Shown here one piece after another: positions 34,275 to 43,111 of a stretch of DNA of 64,000 nt; position 1 is the stretch's first letter, and each line of letters starts with the position of its first letter. This stretch comes from Candidatus Poribacteria bacterium (GTDB taxonomy: Bacteria; Poribacteria; WGA-4E; WGA-3G): the NCBI GenBank assembly GCA_958295815.1, contig OY282374.1, forward strand, positions 3,566,856-3,630,855, in the 5' to 3' direction. Below the pieces are notes generated by a model. That model was not told the DNA's origin. It saw only the letters and a list, made by a program, of their open reading frames with translations, and did no database searches. The translations under genes and the position numbers were made by a program.

Positions 34275-34295
34275 CCCAAACCTAAAGAATTGGGC
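34275..34295 (-). repeat. IS605-type right-end hairpin 3 (remnant)
   Basis: On the minus strand CCCAATTCTTTAGGTTTGGG: short CCCAA/TTGGG stem with a TTTAG loop like the two other hairpins. No tnpB or pseudoknot element lies to its right, so it looks like the remnant of another copy. Confidence 0.4.
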
Positions 34296-34428
34296 TTTAC
34301 GCCCGAATGCCCGTAAAATAATTATAACCATATTCGCCGTTTAAATGAAAATAAAAATACATAACTTATAACCCGACGAATGCCACACGCGCATTCGGCG
34401 TTGATTCCAACTTATAACCGACAACTGT

Positions 34429-34517
34429 CTGTAGGAGGGAACTCAGATTCCCGACCACCACCGAATTGCCAACTGCTAATTCCTGACCGCCATCTGTAGG
34501 GGATCTCCGCATCCTGA
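34429..34517. repeat. Two Family A repeats
   Basis: 34429-34454 (GTAGGAGGGAACTC...TTCCCGA) and 34494-34517 (GTAGGGGATCTCC...ATCCTGA), the second degenerate, separated by CTGCTAATTCCTGACCGCC. Confidence 0.75.
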
Positions 34518-34578
34518 CATTTAACTTATAACTAACTACCAACAACTTATAACCCATAACCAACAACCCAAGAAACAT

Positions 34579-34607
34579 TTGACAAAATTTCTCAGATAGC
34601 CTAAGAT
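34579..34607 (+). promoter_or_regulatory. Promoter for the aldo/keto reductase operon
   Basis: TTGACA (34579-34584), 17-base spacer, TAAGAT (34602-34607), 22 bases before the ATG at 34630. Confidence 0.65.
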
Positions 34608-34629
34608 ATTAACAACGGAGGTGAAAACC

Positions 34630-35622
34630 ATGATTGATCGACGCGCATTTCTAAAATCGATGGCAAGCTTGACAACAGGCGTTCTGCTGTCATCAGCGTG
34701 TGCAGAAGGAGATGAAGCAAATGTTGCCAGCGACCGCTTAGGCACCCTCCTACCAACCCGTAGGTTCGGTCGCACAGGAGAGGCAGTAACAATGCTCGCC
34801 GTCGGCGGATGGCATATTGGAGGGATGTCTGAAACAGAAGCCCAAAAAACGATTGAGACAGCACTTGAAGGCGGGGTCAGATTCTTTGATAGCGCAGAAT
34901 CTTATCAATCCGGCGGCAGTGAGAGTCGCTTGGGAAAACTACTGGTTCCAAAGTACCGAGATGATGTTTTTCTTATGACGAAAACAACCGCAACTACTGC
35001 TGAAGGGGCTTGGAAACATCTTGAAAACTCACTCTCACGACTAAATACCGATCAACTCGATCTCTGGCAGGTACATTCGATCCAGAATCCAGCAGACGTA
35101 GATAAACGGGTTGATAATGGCATTCTTGATGTGATGCTCGAGGCAAAGGAAACTGGAAAAACGCGTTATATCGGATTCACTGGACATGCCAGTCCCGCAG
35201 CCCATGAACGGATGCTTGAACACACCGATATTTTCGATGCCTGCCAATTAGCAGTGAACCTTGTTGATGTCAGTTACGAGAGTTTCATCGAAAGAGTCGT
35301 CCCGACGCTCGTTGAACGCAATATCGGTGTAATTGGCATGAAATCACTCGCAAACGGAGGCTTTTTCGGGGGATCGCAGCACGGCAGACACGGTGAAAAC
35401 CCGAAAGTTGTCCCAGATCGTATCAGCGTCTCTGAAGCGATTCGTTTCGTCTGGTCACTACCCGTGAGCACACTCGTTACCGGTCCAGACAATGCTAAGC
35501 AGATGCAAGAGAAAATTGACATCGCCAAGGAATTCACAGGCATGGGAGACACTGAACGGCAGGCGTTGATAGATAAGGTCGAGGATATGGCTGGGACAAC
35601 GGTTGAGTTCTACAAAGCCTAA
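34630..35622 (+). CDS. Aldo/keto reductase with Tat signal
   Basis: A 330-residue NAD(P)H-dependent oxidoreductase. IDRRAFLKSMASLTTGVLLS gives a twin-arginine signal, so export in folded form is expected. The barrel carries the catalytic set: FFDSAESYQSGG (Asp, Tyr), VFLMTKTT (Lys) and LDLWQVHSIQ (His), and a C-terminal cofactor segment (VSTLVTGPDNAKQMQE). GGAGG lies about 10 bases before the ATG at 34630; a GTG at 34621 is less likely. It heads a run with the CRTAC1-like and TPR genes. Substrate unknown. Confidence 0.88.
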   Translation: MIDRRAFLKSMASLTTGVLLSSACAEGDEANVASDRLGTLLPTRRFGRTGEAVTMLAVGGWHIGGMSETEAQKTIETALEGGVRFFDSAESYQSGGSESRLGKLLVPKYRDDVFLMTKTTATTAEGAWKHLENSLSRLNTDQLDLWQVHSIQNPADVDKRVDNGILDVMLEAKETGKTRYIGFTGHASPAAHERMLEHTDIFDACQLAVNLVDVSYESFIERVVPTLVERNIGVIGMKSLANGGFFGGSQHGRHGENPKVVPDRISVSEAIRFVWSLPVSTLVTGPDNAKQMQEKIDIAKEFTGMGDTERQALIDKVEDMAGTTVEFYKA

Positions 35623-35662
35623 TGTTTACCAGCATAAGTTGCAAGTCTATAAAGAGCACCTC

Positions 35663-37327
35663 ATGCGGACCTTTGTTCTCTCGTCTGTGCTTATCTGTCT
35701 ATGTATCCGTGCGGCGGCAGATGTCCAATTTACGGATGCCACCGATGTATCCGGACTCACATTTCAACACTTCACAGGGGCAACGGGTGAGCGGTATCTG
35801 CCTGAAACAATGGGGGCTGGATGCGCATTCTTGGACTACGATGCTGACGGTAATTTGGACATTCTGCTCGCAAATGGGACAGCGTGGACACCCGCAGATG
35901 AAACTGATACACCGCGACTCTACAGGAACACCGGGAACGGGCAGTTCATTGACACTACCGAATCAGCGAAGTTAAACGTCCCAATGTACGGTATGGGGAT
36001 AACAGTCGCTGATTACGACAACGATGCCGATGCGGACATCTATTTTACCAATGTAGGCGAAAACCGGCTCTTTCGCAATAACGGAGATCGAACCTTCACA
36101 GATGTCACCGAATTCGCAGAAGTCGGCGGAACAAGTTGGTCAACAAGTGCTGCCTTCTTTGATGCCGACAACGACGGTTGGCTTGATCTTTTCGTTTGCA
36201 ACTACGTTGAATGGACACCTGAGACAGATGTGCCGTGTACGGTAAATTCTACTGTTGACAACAAGCGATACCGCACCTATTGCACACCAACTGTCTATAC
36301 TGGGCAGTCCTGTCGGTTCTATCACAATCAAGGCGACGGCAAGTTTATTGACCGCACATCGCAAGCTGGGCTATATAATCCAATTGGCAAATCTCTCGGG
36401 GTTACCCTTTTGGATTACAATCATGACGGATGGCTTGATCTCGCTGTCGCGAACGATACCGAACCCAATTTTCTCTATCGAAATAACGGCGACGGCACAT
36501 TCACCGATGAAGCCCTCGTTATGGGAGTCGCGTTCAGTGAGACAGGGAAAGCCCGTGGAAGCATGGGGATCGCTGCAGCGGATGTCTACAACACTGGCGG
36601 TACCGCAATTGCCATCGGCAATTTCAGCAATGAGAAAACGGCGTTTTTTTACGCAAAACCGGGCGACCTGTATTTCACCGATAGAGCAGATCGTGTCCAG
36701 ATTGGCAATGTAAGTTACCGTTCATTAACCTTCGGCACCTTGTTTTTCGATTGCGACTTAGATGGCGCGCTCGACCTGTTTTGCGCTAATGGGCATATTG
36801 AACCGGAGGTACTCCGCTACCAACAACATATACCGTATGCGCAACTCCCTTCGCTCTTCCGAAATCAAGGAGATGGGGCATTTCGAGATATTACTAAGCA
36901 AGCCGGACTCGTTCGTGCAGGCGTTGGACGCGGATGTGCTTATGGCGATTACGACAATGATGGCGATCTCGACCTCCTCGTAAGCAATAACGGTGTTAAA
37001 GACGAATACAGTCGCGTATGGCTCTTACGAAATGATACCGAACCGCAGTCTAATTATCTGCGAGTGAAAACAGTTGGTGCCCGTGGTAATCGAGATGGAA
37101 TCGGCGCAAAAGTCCGAGTGACATCCGGCAATACCGTCCAGTACCAGATAGTCCGCACTGGTAGCAGTTACTGTTCTCAAAGCGAGATGACTTTGACTTT
37201 CGGATTAGGAAAAAATGAAACGGTGGCGCACCTTGAAATTCGATGGCTCTCTGGCGAAATAGACCGATACGTGGAACTCAAAGCAAATCAGATGATAGAG
37301 GTAGTCGAAGGAGCATCCAAAAAATGA
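35663..37327 (+). CDS. CRTAC1-family secreted protein with FG-GAP/VCBS repeats and ASPIC/UnbV end
   Basis: A 554-residue secreted protein. A signal peptide (RTFVLSSVLICLCIRAAA) is followed by at least six FG-GAP/VCBS units built around D-x-D-x-D/N-G loops (FLDYDADGNLDILLANG, ADYDNDADADIYFTNVG, FFDADNDGWLDLFVCNY, LLDYNHDGWLDLAVAND, GDYDNDGDLDLLVSNNG), a predicted calcium-binding beta-propeller. The C-terminal 90 residues (VKTVGARGNRDGIGAKVRVT...LEIRWLSGEID) are the ASPIC/UnbV domain. The ATG at 35663 was preferred because the signal peptide starts there. Its last bases overlap the TPR gene (ATGA). Confidence 0.88.
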   Translation: MRTFVLSSVLICLCIRAAADVQFTDATDVSGLTFQHFTGATGERYLPETMGAGCAFLDYDADGNLDILLANGTAWTPADETDTPRLYRNTGNGQFIDTTESAKLNVPMYGMGITVADYDNDADADIYFTNVGENRLFRNNGDRTFTDVTEFAEVGGTSWSTSAAFFDADNDGWLDLFVCNYVEWTPETDVPCTVNSTVDNKRYRTYCTPTVYTGQSCRFYHNQGDGKFIDRTSQAGLYNPIGKSLGVTLLDYNHDGWLDLAVANDTEPNFLYRNNGDGTFTDEALVMGVAFSETGKARGSMGIAAADVYNTGGTAIAIGNFSNEKTAFFYAKPGDLYFTDRADRVQIGNVSYRSLTFGTLFFDCDLDGALDLFCANGHIEPEVLRYQQHIPYAQLPSLFRNQGDGAFRDITKQAGLVRAGVGRGCAYGDYDNDGDLDLLVSNNGVKDEYSRVWLLRNDTEPQSNYLRVKTVGARGNRDGIGAKVRVTSGNTVQYQIVRTGSSYCSQSEMTLTFGLGKNETVAHLEIRWLSGEIDRYVELKANQMIEVVEGASKK

Positions 37328-38121
37328 AGCTAAAAATATATGGATGTCTCTTTCTGGCAGTTTTAGGATGCGTGAGTGGGTGCCAAAGTAACGAGCGGAC
37401 ACCGGTCGAAAAAAAATCCGCATCCGTGACATCCACTAAGCCAACGACTTCACCCTCTGCTGAGGACTACAACAACAGTGGAACCGTCTATCAACGCGCT
37501 GGGAGACTCCAAGAGGCAGTATCGGCTTACCAACAGGCTATTGCGTTGAAGCCGACATTGGTGGAGGCACACCACAATTTAGGCACGGTCTATGTGATGC
37601 AAGGGAAACTTATTGAAGCGATTGCCGCATACAAGCGCGTAGCTCAGTTAAGACCCGACATGGCGGAGGCTTATGTCGATTTAGGCAGGGCTTATGGATT
37701 CGCAGGACAACTAGATGAAGCGATTGCCGAGTACCAGAAAGCTCTAACGCGAGACGACACACTCCCTCATGCACATTACGGAATCGGAGTCGCATACAGA
37801 CACAAAGGCGTGTTCCCGGAAGCCATCACTGCATTTGAAAAAGCAATAGGTTTTCAACCAGATTTTCCAGAGGCACTGATGCAGCTTGGCTACGTCTATC
37901 GAGATACGGAGCAGTTCACAGAAGCATTAGAAGCCTTTACGACAATCACACAAATCTATCCTAAGAGCGCGCAGGCATATCATGAACTCGGTGTATGCCA
38001 TACAAACCAGGGGACCTACCCAGAGGCTATCAAGGCTTTTGAAAGAGCCTTACAACTAAGTCCGGATTCGGCTGAGACACGTAACATGCTACGGGTCGCA
38101 CAAGCACGTATCTCACGTTAG
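37324..38121 (+). CDS. TPR-repeat lipoprotein
   Basis: A 265-residue protein beginning KLKIYGCLFLAVLGCVSGCQ, a lipoprotein signal with the lipobox before the Cys. After a Ser/Thr linker come about six to seven 34-residue tetratricopeptide repeats (YNNSGTVYQRAGRLQEAVSA, HHNLGTVYVMQGKLIEAIAA, YVDLGRAYGFAGQLDEAIAE and so on). It probably scaffolds protein contacts at the membrane. The start overlaps the stop of the CRTAC1-like gene by 4 bases, implying coupling and a joint job. Confidence 0.88.
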   Translation: MKLKIYGCLFLAVLGCVSGCQSNERTPVEKKSASVTSTKPTTSPSAEDYNNSGTVYQRAGRLQEAVSAYQQAIALKPTLVEAHHNLGTVYVMQGKLIEAIAAYKRVAQLRPDMAEAYVDLGRAYGFAGQLDEAIAEYQKALTRDDTLPHAHYGIGVAYRHKGVFPEAITAFEKAIGFQPDFPEALMQLGYVYRDTEQFTEALEAFTTITQIYPKSAQAYHELGVCHTNQGTYPEAIKAFERALQLSPDSAETRNMLRVAQARISR

Positions 38122-38463
38122 AAATAATATCGCATTACCCGGATCCATATTTTGTACGAGTGAGTTCTACTCGCGACTCCCATTTCTATTTCCAAACGTC
38201 ACACGGAAACACCGTTTCCGTCCTCACTTCAATGCTTCAACAAGCAATTTGCGGGTTTTGAAGCACTTGATAGAAAATTTGAACCTATTTATTACCAGTT
38301 TGTCTAATTTAATAGTTACGTGTGTTAACTCACTGGCACAGTTTCTATAATAACTGTCAGGACTTACGCACTGCGATTTCCTACGGCTTCGCTATAAAAA
38401 GAACGGCTTTTCAATGTTAACACGGAGATGAATGGAAATTGATTATGGAGGAGGAGGAAAAAA
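38122..38463. other. Gene-free region before the LamG gene
   Basis: Holds a small ACGGAAAC/GTTTCCGT stem near 38201-38220 that could end the upstream operon, a TATAAT near 38349-38354 without a good -35, and a GGACTTACGCACTGCG string near 38362. No coding frame recognised. Confidence 0.45.
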
Positions 38464-39285
38464 ATGCGTCAGGTTACATTTTTCACGGTATTGATAGCGG
38501 TATTTACCGCAACGACCTTTCTCAGCTATGCTGCTGATATTGAGGATGGGCTTTGGATGTATCTACCCTTGAACGAGGGAGCAGGACAACAAGTTAAAGA
38601 CCACGGTCCAAACGAATTTGACACAGAACTGAGTAAGACCCCACCGAAATGGGTCGACGCCAAGCATGAAAAGCTCAAAAAAGTCACGGAGTTTGACGGC
38701 AAGGCAACCTACGTCAAAATTGATATGGAGGGTCAGGGGAAGGACATCGACTCTCATTTTGGTAAGGATGGCATGACCATCTGTGCATGGGTAAAAGTCC
38801 TAAAAGTCGGGACCGATGGCCATGGACAAACACGTCAGCCTATCGTTATGAAAGGTGCTGGTGGAATGTGGGAATTCTCGCTCTATATCTACGACGATTT
38901 CGGTGCGGGTATGTCGGTTTGGAACTGCGGAGGTGGCGGCGTTTCAGAACCACACACTGCAGGCACTGCACCGGTGAATACTTGGATCCACCAATGCGGT
39001 ACCTTTAAACTAAAAGAAGGGGTCCGCGTTTATGTAGATGGAGACAAAGATGCAGTCGCAGAGGCAGCTGATGGCGGTGGTGCCTGCGAGACAGGCACTC
39101 GACCCGTGTTTGTCGCGCACCGCGAAGATGGACAGTGGCTAAATGCTGTTATCGCTGAGGTTTATATGTGGGAAAGGGTCATTGATATTGATGAGATGAA
39201 TCTTGCCATGAACACAATTGGCGGGTTAGAGGTCCAACCGGGAGGGAAGCTGACAACCAGTTGGGGCAATATAAAACGCCGCTGA
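38464..39285 (+). CDS. Secreted LamG/concanavalin-like domain protein
   Basis: A 273-residue protein. A signal peptide (RQVTFFTVLIAVFTATTFLSYA) is followed by one LamG-type jelly roll: DGLWMYLPLNEGAGQQVKDH, VTEFDGKATYVKID, GMTICAWVKVLK, WIHQCGTFKLKEGVRVYVDG, and AVIAEVYMWERVIDIDEM. Such domains bind carbohydrate or protein in secreted proteins. An unusually long purine run (GGAGGAGGAGG) precedes the ATG. No enzyme domain is attached. A GC-rich stem follows the stop. Confidence 0.82.
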   Translation: MRQVTFFTVLIAVFTATTFLSYAADIEDGLWMYLPLNEGAGQQVKDHGPNEFDTELSKTPPKWVDAKHEKLKKVTEFDGKATYVKIDMEGQGKDIDSHFGKDGMTICAWVKVLKVGTDGHGQTRQPIVMKGAGGMWEFSLYIYDDFGAGMSVWNCGGGGVSEPHTAGTAPVNTWIHQCGTFKLKEGVRVYVDGDKDAVAEAADGGGACETGTRPVFVAHREDGQWLNAVIAEVYMWERVIDIDEMNLAMNTIGGLEVQPGGKLTTSWGNIKRR

Positions 39286-39300
39286 CCTTTTTATTTAGCA

Positions 39301-39326
39301 GGGGCGGGCGGAAACTCGTCCGTCCC
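39301..39326. terminator. Hairpin between convergent LamG and cohesin/dockerin genes
   Basis: GGGGCGGGCG (39301-39310) pairs with CGTCCGTCCC (39317-39326), allowing two G-T wobbles. Placed between two convergent stops, it may end transcription from both sides. Confidence 0.5.
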
Positions 39327-39353
39327 TTATACCTTCCTTAAAACCTACCGTTT

Positions 39354-40325
39354 CTATTCCCCTAAATGACTCGCAACCAGCGTTAAATCCAAGACATTCA
39401 CTACACTGTCCCCATTAACATCGGATGCCACAGAACCCTTCTGACCAAAGCGTACTGCCACCAACGTCAGATCCAGAATGTTGACAACCCCATCCTTATT
39501 AACGTCCCACGGCGGTGTTATCGGTTCAATTATCCGACTATCTTGGGTTATCACAGGCAATGTTGTGCCCTCGCTACTCGCAAGAATCACGTCGCTTAAG
39601 GAGAGTGTTGACGCTTTTATACCAGCCACTTCAAACGTTAGCATAAAGAGGTCCCCCTCAACGGTATCTGCAGCTGTAAGCGCAGTTGCAGCGAAGGATA
39701 AACGATCCGCCTCAACAATTGTGGGAGCAACAAAAACGTTATCGCTGAGATAATTTCCCTGCTTCCATGAAACGAATTGAAGTGCCTCTGGATCAAATTG
39801 AAGTGTTGCCTGATAACCCACTACATCTTGAGCATTAGCAATTTCAGCAGTAAGAGTGAACTGCTCCCCAATATCAGGAGACTCGATTAGTGCTGGAACT
39901 ATTCTGACAACAGCCGCATCAGATAGCGCGTTCAGTAGTTCCAAAAGCCTATCAATTTCGGTGGAATTCTGGAGTAGCAAATGAACGTCTGGGTCATTAA
40001 TGAGCGCGTTAGCGTCCACATCTTCTGTGATGAGTGTTAGAAATCTATCGTCAATCTCTGGAAAGATGACTTTAAGTAAGTTTGGATTGGTAGCAATCAG
40101 TTTTAACGTTGCAGGTTGCAAAAGAGGTTGTGTATCAGGTGCCTTGAGTATTATGAGGACATCAAGTAGCAGCTTCCGGGTATCTTCACGTTGAAAAACT
40201 GCTTGATACTTCTGAAACACTCGTTCGGCGAGTGAAGGTGCCTGAGCGGAGACCCGCAATACGCAAACCAAGCACACACCTATTACAAAGAGGACATAGA
40301 GGCGTTTTGAGAAAATACGAGACAT
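39354..40325 (-). CDS. Secreted cohesin-dockerin protein
   Basis: A 323-residue protein. The signal peptide (SRIFSKRLYVLFVIGVCLV...VSAQA) is followed by about 110 helical residues without a known domain, then a cohesin-like domain (VGYQATLQFDPEALQFVSWK...FMLTFEVAGIKASTLSLSDV) and a dockerin with two calcium loops (VNKDGVVNILDLTLVAVRFG and VNGDSVVNVLDLTLVASHLG). An ATG at 40349 is in frame, but AAGGA sits before 40325 and the signal peptide begins there. The cohesin and dockerin are of the same type as those in the LRR protein at 25878-30050. Confidence 0.82.
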   Translation of the reverse strand: MSRIFSKRLYVLFVIGVCLVCVLRVSAQAPSLAERVFQKYQAVFQREDTRKLLLDVLIILKAPDTQPLLQPATLKLIATNPNLLKVIFPEIDDRFLTLITEDVDANALINDPDVHLLLQNSTEIDRLLELLNALSDAAVVRIVPALIESPDIGEQFTLTAEIANAQDVVGYQATLQFDPEALQFVSWKQGNYLSDNVFVAPTIVEADRLSFAATALTAADTVEGDLFMLTFEVAGIKASTLSLSDVILASSEGTTLPVITQDSRIIEPITPPWDVNKDGVVNILDLTLVAVRFGQKGSVASDVNGDSVVNVLDLTLVASHLGE

Positions 40326-40358
40326 TATCTTCCTTATCTGCAAGGTCATTCAATTGTT

Positions 40359-40384
40359 CTGTAGGAGGGAACTCCGATTCCCGA
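40359..40384. repeat. Family A intergenic repeat
   Basis: GTAGGAGGGAACTCC then GATTCCCGA in the spacer between two minus-strand genes. Confidence 0.8.
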
Positions 40385-40535
40385 CTCTTGACTTTATCTC
40401 ATGTTTTCATATCTACCTTTGCATCGGTAAAAGAATAGAGCCATTCCGCTAAGTTGTGACATAATGTGTTTCGATTCCTCTATAGTCACAAACGAAATGG
40501 CTCTGTTATTTACAGAGATGTGCAATCCACGCTAA

Positions 40536-41318
40536 CTAAGCCATTATCTCGTCAGAAGTCGGATTCGTTTTGAACCCACCCGCCATAATATTATTATACG
40601 GTTCTTCTGCCGGGCGTCCGACGGGTCGCATTTCAGGCGTGTGGTAACCAAATCGAACTGCTTTCCGCCACTGATCTGTCCTATTGACTTCAGACCAGTG
40701 AATAATGCAATAACTGAAGAAAATGACATCTCCCGCCTTTGCTGGAACCGGAATTGAGTCGATGAAATCCGGGTGGAATTTGTCCGTAGGCAGATGCGGT
40801 GCCGTCCCTTCACCCGTGATATGTTCCCGCGGTCCCTCTTTATGGCTACCCGGGACAACCCGCAGGGCACCACTCTCGAACGGAGCGTCGTCAAGATGAA
40901 CGAGGCAATCCACGAAATCAAGTCCATCGTGTGGATAGAATGGATAATCTTGATGCATTGGGAACGGCGTTCCCTTTTCCGGCGGCTTTGCATGTAGCAC
41001 AGTGTGATGCCACTGAATCGTGTCACCGATCAATGATTGCACCGCACTCGTCAACCGTTCATGGAAAATCACCCGACCCCATGTAGCCGAGTAGAAATGG
41101 GGGTTATGCATAAAGACAGCCTTCGTTGTCTGCTGATCCTCTTCTTCGAGGTAGCGAGTACGCCAAGGTCCGGGCCAACCGATTGTCTCCTGTCCCCAGT
41201 TATTGATAATCCGCACCATTTCAGACGCCAGTTCTTTGGTTTCTTCAGGGGCAAAAAGCTGATCTACCTTGAGATAGCCATTCTCATGATAGAATTCAAC
41301 CTGTTCTTGCGTTAGCAT
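40536..41318 (-). CDS. Phytanoyl-CoA dioxygenase family protein
   Basis: A 260-residue Fe(II)/2-oxoglutarate oxygenase of the PhyH type. Metal ligands: PFPMHQDYPFYP (H-x-D) and the distal His in FSYCIIHWSEVN; the 2-oxoglutarate Arg is probably in WRKAVRFGYH. ALRVVPGSHKEG is the usual loop. Cytosolic; substrate unknown. AAGGAG lies about 9 bases before the ATG. Single gene. Confidence 0.85.
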   Translation of the reverse strand: MLTQEQVEFYHENGYLKVDQLFAPEETKELASEMVRIINNWGQETIGWPGPWRTRYLEEEDQQTTKAVFMHNPHFYSATWGRVIFHERLTSAVQSLIGDTIQWHHTVLHAKPPEKGTPFPMHQDYPFYPHDGLDFVDCLVHLDDAPFESGALRVVPGSHKEGPREHITGEGTAPHLPTDKFHPDFIDSIPVPAKAGDVIFFSYCIIHWSEVNRTDQWRKAVRFGYHTPEMRPVGRPAEEPYNNIMAGGFKTNPTSDEIMA

Positions 41319-41450
41319 ATTCAGACTCCTTATTACGATTGAATATATTCAAGTGCGTTGCCAGAAATCGTTGCTTACTCTAAATTCTACTTTAAAACCA
41401 CATATTTTGTCAACTTGCTTTGTCCTGAACATCAGCGGCGTATGATTTTT

Positions 41451-41476
41451 CTGTAGGAGGAATTTCCAAATCCCGA
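41451..41476. repeat. Family A intergenic repeat
   Basis: GTAGGAGGAATTTCC then AAATCCCGA. The change GGGATCTCC to GGAATTTCC keeps the internal symmetry of the arms. Confidence 0.75.
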
Positions 41477-41563
41477 CCGTTGACTGCAAAAAAACAAATT
41501 CTTGCATTAATCCACAATCTATTATAAGATACTCACATCCCGTATCAAGGAGAAGGAGAAGCA

Positions 41564-43069
41564 ATGAGTCTTTTGGGTATTGACGTTGGGACGACAGGAT
41601 GCAAAGTTATCGCCTTCCAAGAAGATGGAACCATTCTCGCACAGGCGTATGGCGAATATCCGTTGATCCACCCGCAACCTGGCTGGTCCGAACTCGACGC
41701 GAACGTCGTGTGGGAGAACATAGCGACTGGCATACAACAGGTTGCAACACAAACAAAATCCGATCCGATCGAGGCAATCAGTGTCGCCTCACAAGGCGAA
41801 GCCGTAACACCGGTATCCGCCGATGGACAAATCTTAGCAAACGCGATTACCACCTTCGACGCACGTACATCCGGCATCTGTGACGAGTTGAGACAGCACA
41901 TAACGCCTTTAGAGGTGATGCAAATCACCGGAATGCCGATAAGCGATATTCATACCTTAGCGAAACTCATCTGGATACAGCGGAATCAACCCGACATCTA
42001 TCGACAGGTGTGGAAATTCCTCGGCTTTGAAGATTTCGTCTATTTCAAACTCGGTGTTCCACCAGTAGTAGACTATTCCCTCGCTGCCCGCACAATGGCA
42101 TTTGACATTATCAACAAATCGTGGTCAGAAAAGATGCTTGGTCTGGCGGACGTAGATGCAGCACTGTTCCCAGAGACAGCACCCTCAGGAACCGTCATCG
42201 GTGAAGTCAGCACAACCGTAGCCGCGGAACTCGGTCTACCACAAGGCGTGGTATGCGTTACAGGCGGACACGACCAACCGTGTGGTGCCTTAGGTGCGGG
42301 CATTATTCGGAGTGGTGAAGTGATGGATGCCACCGGTACCGTCGAATGTATCGCACCCGCTTTCACGGAACCTGTTGCTAATCAACAGATGATAGACGGT
42401 AATTTCTCCTGTTATCCACACGTTGTCGATGGATTATATGTCACACTCGGTTTCGTATCCAGTGGCGGTGTTGTGCTGCGCTGGTATAGAGACACACTCG
42501 CACAAGCAGAAGTTGCCCAAGCCGAGGTAGAAGGACGTGATGTCTACGATATATTGATGGAGGAACTACCCGATTCCCCAGGAACAGCAATGGTGCTACC
42601 ACACTTCACCGGTTCAGGCACCCCATATCTCGATCTCGAATCGAAAGGGGCAATCGTCGGATTATCGCTTTCAACAACAAAAGGCGAGCTCATCAAAGCG
42701 ATTCTGGAAGGTATCAGCTACGAAATTAAACAGAATCTCGCGATGCTGCAGGATGCAGGCGTCGTCATAAACGAAGTGCGTGCCATCGGTGGTGGAGCGA
42801 AATCTGAAAAGTGGTTACAACTCAAAGCCGATATGTTTGGAAAGAAAGTTATCGCGCTTGATATATCGGAAGGCGTATGTCTCGGTACTGCTATCCTCTC
42901 CGGGACAGCAATAGGCAAGTATGATTCTATTGAAACCGCAGTCGCACAGTTAGTCACACCGCGCGATGTATACTATCCGCGTGAGGAAATCGCACAGCGT
43001 TACGACGAGAAACTGAAAGCCTACGAACAGATTTATCCAGCCCTACGCGCACTCAATTACGAGTTGTAA
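41564..43069 (+). CDS. FGGY-family carbohydrate kinase (xylulokinase-like)
   Basis: A 501-residue sugar kinase with two actin-like domains. LLGIDVGTTGCKVIAFQEDG is the first phosphate loop; TGGHDQPCGALGAGIIRSGE and DATGTVE the middle motifs; AIGGGAKSEKWLQLKADMFG the C-terminal adenosine loop. Closest in style to xylulokinase, but D-ribulose, glycerol or fuculose kinases share the fold. AAGGAGAAGGAG precedes the ATG. It is followed 43 bases later by a ROK kinase and then a SIS isomerase, suggesting a sugar-use operon. Confidence 0.88.
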   Translation: MSLLGIDVGTTGCKVIAFQEDGTILAQAYGEYPLIHPQPGWSELDANVVWENIATGIQQVATQTKSDPIEAISVASQGEAVTPVSADGQILANAITTFDARTSGICDELRQHITPLEVMQITGMPISDIHTLAKLIWIQRNQPDIYRQVWKFLGFEDFVYFKLGVPPVVDYSLAARTMAFDIINKSWSEKMLGLADVDAALFPETAPSGTVIGEVSTTVAAELGLPQGVVCVTGGHDQPCGALGAGIIRSGEVMDATGTVECIAPAFTEPVANQQMIDGNFSCYPHVVDGLYVTLGFVSSGGVVLRWYRDTLAQAEVAQAEVEGRDVYDILMEELPDSPGTAMVLPHFTGSGTPYLDLESKGAIVGLSLSTTKGELIKAILEGISYEIKQNLAMLQDAGVVINEVRAIGGGAKSEKWLQLKADMFGKKVIALDISEGVCLGTAILSGTAIGKYDSIETAVAQLVTPRDVYYPREEIAQRYDEKLKAYEQIYPALRALNYEL

Positions 43070-43111
43070 CGTAATATCCACAAATGCTTTTCCGTCAAGG
43101 CGAGATTCCTT

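Larger units (their letters stand above)
34109..34629. other. Gene-free region between tnpB and the aldo/keto reductase
   Basis: Contains the second pseudoknot-like element, a third right-end-type hairpin (34275-34295), ACTTATAACC-type text, two Family A repeats (34429-34454, 34494-34517) and the aldo/keto-reductase promoter. No coding frame recognised. Confidence 0.6.
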
